A DNA stretch of 60,650 nt. Origin: a virus. Where the stretch lies: the IMG/VR virus record IMGVR_UViG_3300006924_000018, positions 1 to 60,650 of that record; one strand, given 5' to 3'. Under the pieces are notes generated by a model, which had not been told where the DNA came from, searched no databases, and saw only the letters and a list, made by a program, of their open reading frames with translations. Position numbers and translations under genes: made by a program. Every line of letters starts with the position of its first letter. Positions within the stretch are counted from its first letter, which is position 1. This document shows, piece by piece, positions 12,683-19,559 of this stretch.

Positions 12683-14716
12683 ATGTTGAACCTTTTGCTT
12701 GAGGGCGGTGTAGCAGGCCATATGAGCCATCTATATGAAGACCCTTCTCTTACCTTTACCAAAATGAAAGAAATCCTTCTAGCGGCCTCACAGGGCTCAC
12801 TAGAGGGCACAGAGAAGGTCGACGGCCAGAATCTGTTCTTGTCCTATGATGTCAAGACCGGTAAGGCCAAAGCCGCTCGAAACAAAGGGAACATCAAGGC
12901 CGGAGGTCTTTCTGCGTCTGAGCTAGCTGCAAAGTTTGCTGGACGTGGAACTGTCGAGGTTGCTTTCAACGATGCTTTTGCAGCATTTGAAAAAGCAGTC
13001 GAGAAGTTCTCTGACGAGGAAAAGTTGGAGATCTTCGGCCCTGATACTAACATCTATTACAATGCCGAGATTCAAGACCCTAGAAACGCGAATCTCATCA
13101 ATTATGACTTCAAGGCACTAAAGATTCACCGAGACGGCCACGCCGAATTTGATCGTGAAACAGGTGCCCCCACAGGCAGGGACGTTAACACCGATATAGC
13201 TGCCATCCAGAGCGCACTTGAGAGAGTTCAAGATGAGCTTGAAGGTGAGCACCGTATTGAGATGAATGCTCTTCGCAAGCTTGTAAAGCTTGAGGATGAC
13301 AGTATTGTAGAAGATACTCTCGACCGCCTAGAAGCTGCACTTGATGCTGAAGGTATCAGCGACAACCAGACGGTTGGTGATTATCTAATTACAAGAATCT
13401 CAAATATGATCGACGCTGCTGTTGACGTAGATCGTGAAGCGAAAATCCTAATCATCAAGAAGATTATGGGGGTTAAGGGCTTGAACATTAATAAGATTCT
13501 TAAAATGGTCCCCGAGGATCAGGACAAGGCTGTTGTAAGGCAGATGGTCAAGATGTCAGCCGACATCAAGAAGAAGGCCATCCAACCAATCGAAGATATT
13601 ATTCACGATTTTGCTGTTGAGATGCTTTCTGTCTTTGAATCAGCATACGTTATCGACAATTCTGCGGAAGCAATGCGACTTCGTAAGGAAGTAGAGCAAG
13701 CAATTGATCAAATCAAGGCATCCGGTAACGAGGAAGCAAATGAAGTACTAGTACAGCAGTTGAGGAAGCTAGAAAAGCTAGACAAGACCTTGACTGCTGC
13801 TGAGGGCTTTGTGTTCATCTATGATGGTAAAACATACAAGCTAACCGGCAACTTTGCTCCTATCAATCAGATTCTTGGTCTCTTCAAGTATGGTCGTGGT
13901 AGTATTCCACCGGTTCAGAAAGTAAACGAACAAGACGAAGCTGAAAGATCTGGAAAGAAGAAGATCGGCATCTACGCTGGCCGGTTCCAACCTATGGGTC
14001 GTCACCACTATAATGCTTACAAGTCCATTGTTGACAGTGGCTTGGTCGACGATGTATATGTTGTGACAAGCGACAAGGTTCAACTTCCAAAGTCTCCATT
14101 CGACTTCAAAGAGAAAAAGCAGATTATTGCTGCTCACGGAGTACCGACTGATCGTATCGTAAAGGCCAAGAATCCATACAATGCTATGGAGATCGCCAAG
14201 AATATGGATCCTGAAGATGTTGAAATCGTGTACTTCGTTGGCGGTAAGGATATGGCTGAAAACCCAAGGTTCAGCAAGACCTCTGGTACAACAAAAGAAG
14301 GTTATGACTGGAGTTTGGCGATTACACCTTTTGGCTCTCTTGATATTGAGGGCCTAGGCCGTATGTCTGGTACTAGAATGCGCGAGCTTCTAGCCACTGG
14401 GGATATGGAGATTCTTAAAAAAGTGATGGGACCAGAATTCGACCTCAGTGTTGCTCCGCTAATTTTTAAGAAATTAAAAAAGTCAGAGCCAGTTTCAGAG
14501 AATATTAAAAAAGATTTTAAAAAAGAAGAGAATCTTAAAGAACTCGAAGACTTGTTTAAAGAAGTTTTTAATAAAAAGTTTAAGAATCAATTCATTGATC
14601 TGGATATGCTCCTAGGAGACGAAATGCCCCTAGAAGAGGAAGAAGAACTCGACGAAATGTCCGGTGCTGTCGGAGGAATGGGCTTTGCGGGTCCAGTGTC
14701 GGATGACAAGGAGTGA
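12683..14716 (+). CDS. Ligase-like nucleotidyltransferase fused to NMNAT-like domain
   Basis: This 677-residue protein has two enzyme-like parts. Residues about 1-400 carry E-K-V-D-G with K45 in the K-x-D-G motif I of the ligase/capping nucleotidyltransferase superfamily, 'YYNAEIQDPR' near 125, and E-G-F-V (374-377) followed by 'YKLTGN', fitting motifs IV and V. A helical insert separates them. Residues about 428-595 have G-R-F-Q-P-M-G-R-H-H (433-442) and 'MSGTRMREL' (561-569), the HIGH and ISTTxxR motifs of NMN or related adenylyl/cytidylyltransferases, but with the first His of HxGH replaced by Gly. The C-terminal 80 residues are charged. It could couple NAD metabolism to end-joining of nucleic acid. 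Substrate unknown. Confidence 0.65.
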   Translation: MLNLLLEGGVAGHMSHLYEDPSLTFTKMKEILLAASQGSLEGTEKVDGQNLFLSYDVKTGKAKAARNKGNIKAGGLSASELAAKFAGRGTVEVAFNDAFAAFEKAVEKFSDEEKLEIFGPDTNIYYNAEIQDPRNANLINYDFKALKIHRDGHAEFDRETGAPTGRDVNTDIAAIQSALERVQDELEGEHRIEMNALRKLVKLEDDSIVEDTLDRLEAALDAEGISDNQTVGDYLITRISNMIDAAVDVDREAKILIIKKIMGVKGLNINKILKMVPEDQDKAVVRQMVKMSADIKKKAIQPIEDIIHDFAVEMLSVFESAYVIDNSAEAMRLRKEVEQAIDQIKASGNEEANEVLVQQLRKLEKLDKTLTAAEGFVFIYDGKTYKLTGNFAPINQILGLFKYGRGSIPPVQKVNEQDEAERSGKKKIGIYAGRFQPMGRHHYNAYKSIVDSGLVDDVYVVTSDKVQLPKSPFDFKEKKQIIAAHGVPTDRIVKAKNPYNAMEIAKNMDPEDVEIVYFVGGKDMAENPRFSKTSGTTKEGYDWSLAITPFGSLDIEGLGRMSGTRMRELLATGDMEILKKVMGPEFDLSVAPLIFKKLKKSEPVSENIKKDFKKEENLKELEDLFKEVFNKKFKNQFIDLDMLLGDEMPLEEEEELDEMSGAVGGMGFAGPVSDDKE

Positions 14717-14738
14717 GATTCCTTTTGTGACGATTGTG

Positions 14739-14809
14739 TGACATTATGATTTTTTTGTTGTCGAACCAACCTACGTTTGGTATTCTTTCTAAGTCAAAAC
14801 ATAATGTCA
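14739..14809. repeat. Perfect 10-base inverted repeat TGACATTATG
   Basis: TGACATTATG (14739-14748) and CATAATGTCA (14800-14809) are perfect reverse complements, 51 bases apart. The interval contains a T-run (14750-14757) and a weak ACCAA/TTGGT hairpin (14765-14781). The arms could form an outer stem or be a pair of protein-binding sites. Confidence 0.6.
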
Positions 14810-14817
14810 TAAATAAA

Positions 14818-14861
14818 TTTCAACTAAATAAATAAAAACAGTTATTCTGATTTAGTTGAAA
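14818..14861. repeat. Perfect 12-base inverted repeat TTTCAACTAAAT
   Basis: TTTCAACTAAAT (14818-14829) and ATTTAGTTGAAA (14850-14861) are perfect reverse complements around a 20-base AT-rich centre. It begins only eight bases after the previous inverted repeat ends. It is a candidate operator, origin element or terminator; no G+C-rich stem is present. Confidence 0.6.
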
Positions 14862-14912
14862 CACTAAGTAGAAACATTATAGTAGAAACAATAGAAAAGA
14901 TAGCTGATAGAT

Positions 14913-14922
14913 ACTAATTATA
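14913..14922 (+). promoter_or_regulatory. ACTAATTATA element
   Basis: Starts 36 bases before the ATG at 14949, a spacing equal to that of other copies of the junction element. The same ten bases occur at 57503-57512 before another gene. Confidence 0.4.
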
Positions 14923-14948
14923 ATAGCTGTCACTGCTACGGAGTTATT

Positions 14949-15740
14949 ATGTCAGAAAGAGTAGATCTACTGGAAGAGCATCTTCTACGTAAGTTAGTTT
15001 ATAAGATGATTAAGCAGAAGCTTTCTGAGGCTTCGGTCAAGAGCTCAAACCCTAATGCTCCTCACGACATTACAGCTATGAACTTCCTTGATGAGCTATT
15101 TCAGAACATTATGAAGAATCTAGAATCTGACTATAAGTCTCTCACTACCAGTGATGAACAGAGAGGTTCTTTTTCAGCTCACATCATTAACGCTACCAAC
15201 GATCTTCTCAAGACAATTGACTCCAACCCTGAAGATGGCACTGACGACTCACAGCTAGATAAAGAAATTGATGACCTTATCAGATCTAGTAGTTCAGCCA
15301 GTGCAGCGTCTGAAGAACTAGAGTCCCCACTACAGGAAGAAATTGATATTGAGATCGTTGATGATGAAGACGAGCCTGAAGTTCCTGTAGCTGATATGGA
15401 AGAGCCAGAGATCGATATTGTCAGTAGTGTAGCTGATGAAGAAGACTCAGAAGCTGAAGAGGACGAAGAAGAAAAGCAGAAGTTTGCTGGCGGTCTTGCA
15501 AAGCAGGGACTAGACAATACAGGACGTAATAAGGCTTACGAGTCTTTTAATGACGTCTCCACCCAGATTCAGAGAACCTATGAGCGTATCGATGCAGACT
15601 CTGTGGTACCAGCCGATAAGCTACCAGCTTTCGGTAGAGATATGCCAGAGCGCGACGTATTCCGATACTACATCATTAAGAATCTAATTCTTCACTTCGA
15701 AAACTTCGAGAAAGAACTTCAGAATATGCCCAACGACTGA
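14949..15740 (+). CDS. Acidic helical protein of unknown function
   Basis: This 263-residue protein has a helical N-terminus 'LLEEHLLRKLVYKMIKQKLSEA' (L-S-E-A could be a prohead-protease-like site). A Ser/Ala-rich and strongly acidic middle follows (about 105-178, mostly Asp/Glu/Ser), then a more ordinary C-terminal domain 'RDVFRYYIIKNLILHFENFEKELQNMP'. An acidic disordered centre between two folded ends is typical of scaffold-like or regulatory adaptor proteins. No family recognised. It overlaps the next gene by one base (TGATG), so the two are probably co-translated and may work together. Confidence 0.6.
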   Translation: MSERVDLLEEHLLRKLVYKMIKQKLSEASVKSSNPNAPHDITAMNFLDELFQNIMKNLESDYKSLTTSDEQRGSFSAHIINATNDLLKTIDSNPEDGTDDSQLDKEIDDLIRSSSSASAASEELESPLQEEIDIEIVDDEDEPEVPVADMEEPEIDIVSSVADEEDSEAEEDEEEKQKFAGGLAKQGLDNTGRNKAYESFNDVSTQIQRTYERIDADSVVPADKLPAFGRDMPERDVFRYYIIKNLILHFENFEKELQNMPND

Positions 15741-16093
15741 TGTCTTGGAAGAGAAAAAAAAGAACAGTCTCAAAATACGAACAGTATTCCATCTCTAAAG
15801 ACCTGCGAGCTAAAGGTCTTTCAAATGATGAGTTTGAGACTATGATGTCACAGCTTTCTCTTGAGGACCTTATCGCCCTCAAGATGGAGCTTTCTGTAAG
15901 GCCAGCTAATAACAGGCTTTACAGTATTCCTTTGTGGAAGACACTGCCAACGATAGTTCAGGAAGCCATTTTTAAGTTTGCTTATTCCTGCACCAGATCA
16001 CAGAGAGAAGCAATGGCTTTCCTTGGTTTGGAGGCAGTTCGCTTTTATAAATTAAGAAAACGATTTGGTCTAGATCGACTTTTTGAAAAATAG
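15740..16093 (+). CDS. Small basic protein with possible HTH
   Basis: This 117-residue protein has a basic N-terminus (W-K-R-K-K-R-T), helices 'KGLSNDEFETMMSQLSLEDLIALKMELS', then 'AIFKFAYSCTRSQREAMAFLGLEAVRFYKLRKRFGL'. The last helices have the spacing of a Fis-like helix-turn-helix (A-x-x-x-L-G-x-x-x-x-x-x-x-x-x-R-x-G-L). A DNA-binding regulator is plausible. It is translationally coupled to the acidic protein before it. A sigma-70-like promoter follows. Confidence 0.55.
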   Translation: MSWKRKKRTVSKYEQYSISKDLRAKGLSNDEFETMMSQLSLEDLIALKMELSVRPANNRLYSIPLWKTLPTIVQEAIFKFAYSCTRSQREAMAFLGLEAVRFYKLRKRFGLDRLFEK

Positions 16094-16096
16094 CAG

Positions 16097-16123
16097 TTGA
16101 CATATCCTTTGCAATGTTATAAG
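16097..16123 (+). promoter_or_regulatory. Sigma-70-like promoter
   Basis: TTGACA (16097-16102) is followed after 15 bases by TATAAG (16118-16123), preceded by ATGT as at 5776 and 25776. A second TATAAT lies at 16126-16131. It sits in a 57-base gap before the ATG at 16151. Confidence 0.5.
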
Positions 16124-16150
16124 TTTATAATATAAGCAAATGGAGACGCA

Positions 16151-16570
16151 ATGTCTGAAAAGAGACCAACTGTTATGGTAAGCGGCGGATTCGATCCAGT
16201 ACATAAGGGTCATATTCGTATGATTCTAGAGGCCGGCGAATACGGCGATGTCATTGTTGTTGCTAATTCTGATGACTGGCTAATGCGAAAGAAGGGCTAC
16301 GTATTCCAAGATTGGATGCACCGAGCAGAGATCCTTGGAGCAATCCGTGGTGTAGCGTTCGTATCAAAGGTTGATGACAGCGACAACACAGTCTGCGCAG
16401 CCATTCGCGAATGGAAACCTGACTACTTTGCCAACGGTGGCGACCGAGGTAAGGAAAACACACCGGAGCAAGACGTCTGCGAAGAGCTAGGCGTCAAGAT
16501 GCTCTGGGGTGTTGGCGGCGAAGACAAAGCCGCTGCTTCTTCTGAACTTGTAAAGAGAATCAGAAAATGA
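16151..16570 (+). CDS. Nucleotidylyltransferase, RfaE2/TagD-like
   Basis: This 139-residue protein has the H-x-G-H motif in 'SGGFDPVHKGHIRM' (about residues 12-25), 'VVANSDDWLMRKKGYVF', and 'FANGGDRG', with 'SSELVKRIRK' at the end in the place of the usual S-T-T-x-x-x-x-I. This is the compact fold of glycerol-3-phosphate cytidylyltransferase and the C-terminal domain of the heptose-1-phosphate adenylyltransferase. It would activate a sugar- or polyol-phosphate with CTP or ATP. With the phosphomannomutase and the glycosyltransferase operon it suggests precursor supply for a phage-directed glycan. Exact substrate cannot be read. Confidence 0.75.
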   Translation: MSEKRPTVMVSGGFDPVHKGHIRMILEAGEYGDVIVVANSDDWLMRKKGYVFQDWMHRAEILGAIRGVAFVSKVDDSDNTVCAAIREWKPDYFANGGDRGKENTPEQDVCEELGVKMLWGVGGEDKAAASSELVKRIRK

Positions 16571-16794
16571 TTCGTACCGTAAAGCTAAAGAAGGGGACAA
16601 GAATTTATTCTGCGAGGAACGATGCCGACAGGTATACCTCCCCCGACTACCAGAGTTTTACAGAGTTAGAGGAGAACCTACAACTGGAAGTTGCTAGGTA
16701 TGGGGAACTCAAGGACTATGCAGCAGTTAAGGTTGAATTGACTGCAGGCGCATCATTTGGATGGGTCAGAGTCTCTGACATCGAGACTATTTAG
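16567..16794 (+). CDS. Small protein of unknown function
   Basis: This 75-residue protein overlaps the gene before by ATGA. The pattern 'VKLKKGTRIYSAR', 'AAVKVELTAGASFGWVRVSDIETI' suggests a small beta-barrel similar to SH3-like domains (K-K-G-T...W-V). No catalytic or metal-binding residues visible. The stop overlaps an ACTATTTAGA element used, perhaps, by phoH. Confidence 0.6.
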   Translation: MIRTVKLKKGTRIYSARNDADRYTSPDYQSFTELEENLQLEVARYGELKDYAAVKVELTAGASFGWVRVSDIETI

Positions 16795-16795
16795 A
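16786..16795 (+). promoter_or_regulatory. ACTATTTAGA element
   Basis: It overlaps the TAG stop at 16792-16794 and starts 38 bases before the phoH start at 16824. The 3' two bases differ from the main form. Confidence 0.35.
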
Positions 16796-16823
16796 GCGGG
16801 ACTAACAGCAAGGAGCTGTAACA

Positions 16824-18179
16824 ATGGCAAAGAAGACTTACGTATTGGATACTAGTGTGTGTTTGTGTGACGCTGATAGCATTTACAGCTATGGAAACAA
16901 CGACATTCTCCTGCCTATTAAGGTACTAGAGGAAATCGACAAGCACAAGAAGCGCCAAGATGGCGTCGGTATGAACGCACGAACAATTATTCGTTATCTA
17001 GACGAACTACGAGCAAAGGGCAGCCTACAAAAAGGTGTAAGGATTGCAAAGGGCAAGGGCATCCTACGAGTCGCAGCCGACAGTATCGAAGACCTTCCAG
17101 CCGATCTAGATGCTAGTGTACCAGATCACAAGATTCTTTCAACAGCTTTGGCAGAAGACCGAACAAATGGAAGTCGTAAAACAATCCTAGTGTCAAGAGA
17201 CATCAACTTGCGCGTCATTTCAGATGCGGTTGGTCTATTGTCCGAGGACTACATTGAGAATCAAATCCTCAAGCGCTCCGAGGGCCTTTACAAAGGCTTT
17301 AAGACAATCTTGGTAGACGAGCAGGTAATTGATTCACACTACGCTGGAGAGGCCGTTTACCTCGACGAGGAAGAGGTTGACAAACTCTTTATAAATGAAT
17401 TCGTTATGTTGGTATCAAATTACAACGATAAAAAGTCTGCTCTTGCAAGATATGTCGGCCCGCACAGTCCACTTCTATCCCTACAGGAGTTCAAGCGCGG
17501 CCTCTGGGGCGTTCACGCTCGCAACAAAGAGCAGCTATTCGCACTCAACCTACTAATGGACCCAAGCGTCCAGATTGTTTCACTTGTCGGCAAGGCAGGA
17601 TCTGGTAAGACCCTCATTTCTATTGCTGCTGGTCTAGAGCAGGTAATTTCAAATCCTAGTATTATGGATATGGCAAATGGCAAGCATCGCGGCGAAGGCT
17701 TGTACAAGAAGCTAGTAGTATCACGACCAGTTATGCCTATGGGTAAAGATATTGGCTTCTTGCCGGGTACAATGGAAGAAAAGATGGCCCCGTGGCTAGC
17801 ACCTGTACAGGATAATCTTAAGTTCCTTACTGGTAACGACCAGACCACACTACAGCAGTATATGGATAAGGGTGTTATCGAGATGGAGGCACTTACATAT
17901 ATCCGTGGCCGCTCAATTGCCAATGCTTTTATTGTCATCGACGAGGCACAGAACTTGACACAGCACGAGATCAAGACAATCCTAACTCGCGTTGGCGAAG
18001 GTACAAAGATCGTCCTAACTGGTGACGTAGAACAGATTGACAACATTTACATCAATGAGCGCTCATCTGGCCTTACACACGCCGTTGAGAGATTTAAGCA
18101 GCACCCTATTGCTGGCCACATTACCCTACGAAAGGGTGAACGTTCAGAGGTCGCATCACTCGCTGCCAAGGTACTATGA
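16824..18179 (+). CDS. phoH: PIN-PhoH protein (PhoH-like ATPase with RNase domain)
   Basis: This 451-residue protein has an N-terminal PIN domain ('YVLDTSVCLCDADSI' with the first Asp, then 'LPIKVLEEIDKHK', 'DHKILSTALAE', 'VSRDINLRV'). A PhoH P-loop ATPase follows: Walker A G-K-A-G-S-G-K-T (about 256-263), 'VSRPVMPMGKDIGFLPGT', Walker B I-V-I-D-E-A-Q-N (about 370-377), and 'LTGDVEQID'. This is the PhoH2 architecture, described as an RNA helicase with RNase activity. PhoH genes are common in marine phages. AGGAG precedes the ATG. It is followed at once by a small gene whose ribosome-binding site overlaps its stop. Confidence 0.92.
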   Translation: MAKKTYVLDTSVCLCDADSIYSYGNNDILLPIKVLEEIDKHKKRQDGVGMNARTIIRYLDELRAKGSLQKGVRIAKGKGILRVAADSIEDLPADLDASVPDHKILSTALAEDRTNGSRKTILVSRDINLRVISDAVGLLSEDYIENQILKRSEGLYKGFKTILVDEQVIDSHYAGEAVYLDEEEVDKLFINEFVMLVSNYNDKKSALARYVGPHSPLLSLQEFKRGLWGVHARNKEQLFALNLLMDPSVQIVSLVGKAGSGKTLISIAAGLEQVISNPSIMDMANGKHRGEGLYKKLVVSRPVMPMGKDIGFLPGTMEEKMAPWLAPVQDNLKFLTGNDQTTLQQYMDKGVIEMEALTYIRGRSIANAFIVIDEAQNLTQHEIKTILTRVGEGTKIVLTGDVEQIDNIYINERSSGLTHAVERFKQHPIAGHITLRKGERSEVASLAAKVL

Positions 18180-18186
18180 GGATACT

Positions 18187-18480
18187 ATGTTAAACGAAGA
18201 AGACGTAATCAACCAAGATTTGTACAGTACTGTCGAGGCCGATACCGGCCTCAAGGCACTAGTTACAGAGTATGTCGGCAATCGACTGCTACCGGTAGAC
18301 AATCAAGTTACACTTGATATGGTCATCGAAGTCTTTGCTACTGAGTTCCCTGAGTTCCTATTGCCAGTCGCGGAAGAGAATTTTATTCGTGGCTACAAGC
18401 AGGCGATGAACGACTTGGACAACAGCAAAGATATTTTCGCTGGCCTAGAGGATTTTGTTAATGCCATTACGGAAGAGTGA
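18187..18480 (+). CDS. Small acidic protein of unknown function
   Basis: I use ATG 18187, preceded by GAGG overlapping the phoH stop; the frame is open back into phoH but no site supports an earlier start. The product has 97 residues, acidic and helical ('MVIEVFATEFPEFLLPVAEENFIRGYKQAMNDLDNSK'). The tail 'FVNAITEE' is acidic. No family recognised. Coupling to phoH suggests a shared time of expression. Confidence 0.65.
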   Translation: MLNEEDVINQDLYSTVEADTGLKALVTEYVGNRLLPVDNQVTLDMVIEVFATEFPEFLLPVAEENFIRGYKQAMNDLDNSKDIFAGLEDFVNAITEE

Positions 18481-18853
18481 AATTAGAGAGACTGGCGAAG
18501 GTCAGGTCGAGGTTGTAGTCGAATACGAGATCCGAAGGGTCTTCCACAAGCGACAAGGCATCCCGGTAATGATTTTTAAAGATTCTGATGCTATTGAGCT
18601 ATTGGAATCTGCTGGCTATGATAAGTATAAATTGACCACCGATGGCGTAGTAGCCTCTAACTCCATCAGATTTCCACAAGTAGCAGTTTGGAAATTTGCA
18701 AAAGTTCTTGACACTCCAAAAAAGAAGAGGTACAATAGATCACGTAAGAAGAAAGTAACTCCTTCTCTTACTGATCTGGAGGAGTCGTGCGAGAACACAT
18801 CTCATTCTCCGAGTTCAAGCTCTGGTCAGAGTGTACTTGGAGACACAAACTAA
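18461..18853 (+). CDS. Basic small protein of unknown function
   Basis: The start at ATG 18461 overlaps the preceding gene by 20 bases and is preceded by AGAGG at eight bases. It gives 130 residues. The centre 'EYEIRRVFHKRQGIPVMIFKDSDAIELLESAGYDKYKL' suggests an alpha/beta fold. 'KKKRYNRSRKKKV' is a strongly basic patch for nucleic-acid binding, and the C-terminal 25 residues are Ser-rich and encoded in the overlap with the nuclease gene. No family recognised. Its position between phoH and a Cas4-like nuclease fits a nucleic-acid role. Confidence 0.55.
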   Translation: MPLRKSEIRETGEGQVEVVVEYEIRRVFHKRQGIPVMIFKDSDAIELLESAGYDKYKLTTDGVVASNSIRFPQVAVWKFAKVLDTPKKKRYNRSRKKKVTPSLTDLEESCENTSHSPSSSSGQSVLGDTN

Positions 18854-19551
18854 AGTACATCGAAGGTCTTGATGGTTTTACCGGCAACGCTTTTACAGCG
18901 TTCGGCTCTGCCATCCACTCTGCTTGCGAAGAGATCGCAGTAAAGAACCTCGAAGGCATCGAAGAGAAGTTTGAAAAGTTTTTCGACAACGAGATCGAAG
19001 AGCTTGAAGAGGTCACTGACCGTGACCGCAAACTTCTCACAGAGATGAGAGATCAAGGAAAGAATATCCTTCCACACGTTTTGGTTGAGCTGGAGAAGCA
19101 GTTCCCAAATTTTGAACTTGTTGCGGTGGAAGAGGATTTGTTCGAAGAATTCGAGGAAGGTGGCCTTAAGTTTAAGGGCTATATTGACCTCGTTCTTAAG
19201 TCGGAAGACGGTAAGTACCACATTATTGACTGGAAATCTTGCTCTTGGGGCTGGGATGCCCGCAAGAAGGCAGACAAGATTCTGGGCTACCAGCTAGTCT
19301 TCTATAAGTGGTTCTGGGCTAGGAAGCACGATGTACCTCTAGAGAACATCGAGACCCACTTCGGACTTCTAAAAAGAACAGCAAAGAAAAATAACGTTGA
19401 GATCTTCAGGGTCACCAGTGGCCAGAAAAAGGTCGACAATGCGTTGACTGCACTTAAGAATGCAGTTATAAATATTAAGAGACAAAGGTTCATCAAGAAC
19501 CGCCTGTCTTGCAAGTATTGTCCTTTTTATAGGACTGAACATTGTAGGTGA
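18787..19551 (+). CDS. PD-(D/E)xK nuclease, Cas4/RecB-like
   Basis: GTG 18787 is chosen because GGAGGAG lies just upstream and the protein then begins with the conserved 'SFSEFKLWSECTWRHKLKY'. It overlaps the gene before by 67 bases. The 254 residues include 'FGSAIHSACEE', 'FKGYIDLVLK' with the active-site Asp, and 'HIIDWKSC' (D-x-K). C16 together with C242, C245 and C253 matches the four-cysteine iron-sulfur cluster of Cas4/AddB nucleases. Such enzymes resect DNA ends. In phages they support recombination or DNA degradation. Confidence 0.8.
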   Translation: MREHISFSEFKLWSECTWRHKLKYIEGLDGFTGNAFTAFGSAIHSACEEIAVKNLEGIEEKFEKFFDNEIEELEEVTDRDRKLLTEMRDQGKNILPHVLVELEKQFPNFELVAVEEDLFEEFEEGGLKFKGYIDLVLKSEDGKYHIIDWKSCSWGWDARKKADKILGYQLVFYKWFWARKHDVPLENIETHFGLLKRTAKKNNVEIFRVTSGQKKVDNALTALKNAVINIKRQRFIKNRLSCKYCPFYRTEHCR

Positions 19552-19559
19552 GGAATTAA

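Larger units (their letters stand above)
14717..14948. other. AT-rich intergenic region with two long inverted repeats
   Basis: This is the longest gap between fully contained genes. It contains two perfect inverted repeats, listed separately, a run of seven or more T, two copies of GTAGAAACA (14869-14877 and 14882-14890) and an ACTAATTATA element. No tRNA or reading frame is seen. It separates the ligase/NMNAT fusion from a new gene set starting at 14949, so a transcription boundary is likely. A replication or packaging signal is an alternative. Confidence 0.6.

Noticed and set aside
12419-12730. Minus-strand frame rich in Ala/Ser/Thr/Gly opposite the repeat protein
   Set aside because: Its repeats are the antisense reading of the P-V-V-E-A codons; no ribosome site or other minus-strand genes are nearby.
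14808-14815. CATAAATA as a T4 late promoter (TATAAATA)
   Set aside because: It differs by one base, lies 134 bases before the next start and is part of an AT-rich repeat region. The ACTAATTATA element at 14913 has better spacing.
14717-14948. tRNA gene or small coding gene in the gap
   Set aside because: No cloverleaf, no T-loop GTTC motif, and frames are short with no ribosome site.
18037-18186. An upstream extension of the gene at 18187 inside phoH
   Set aside because: It overlaps the well-supported phoH end, lacks a ribosome site, and ATG 18187 has GAGG at good distance.
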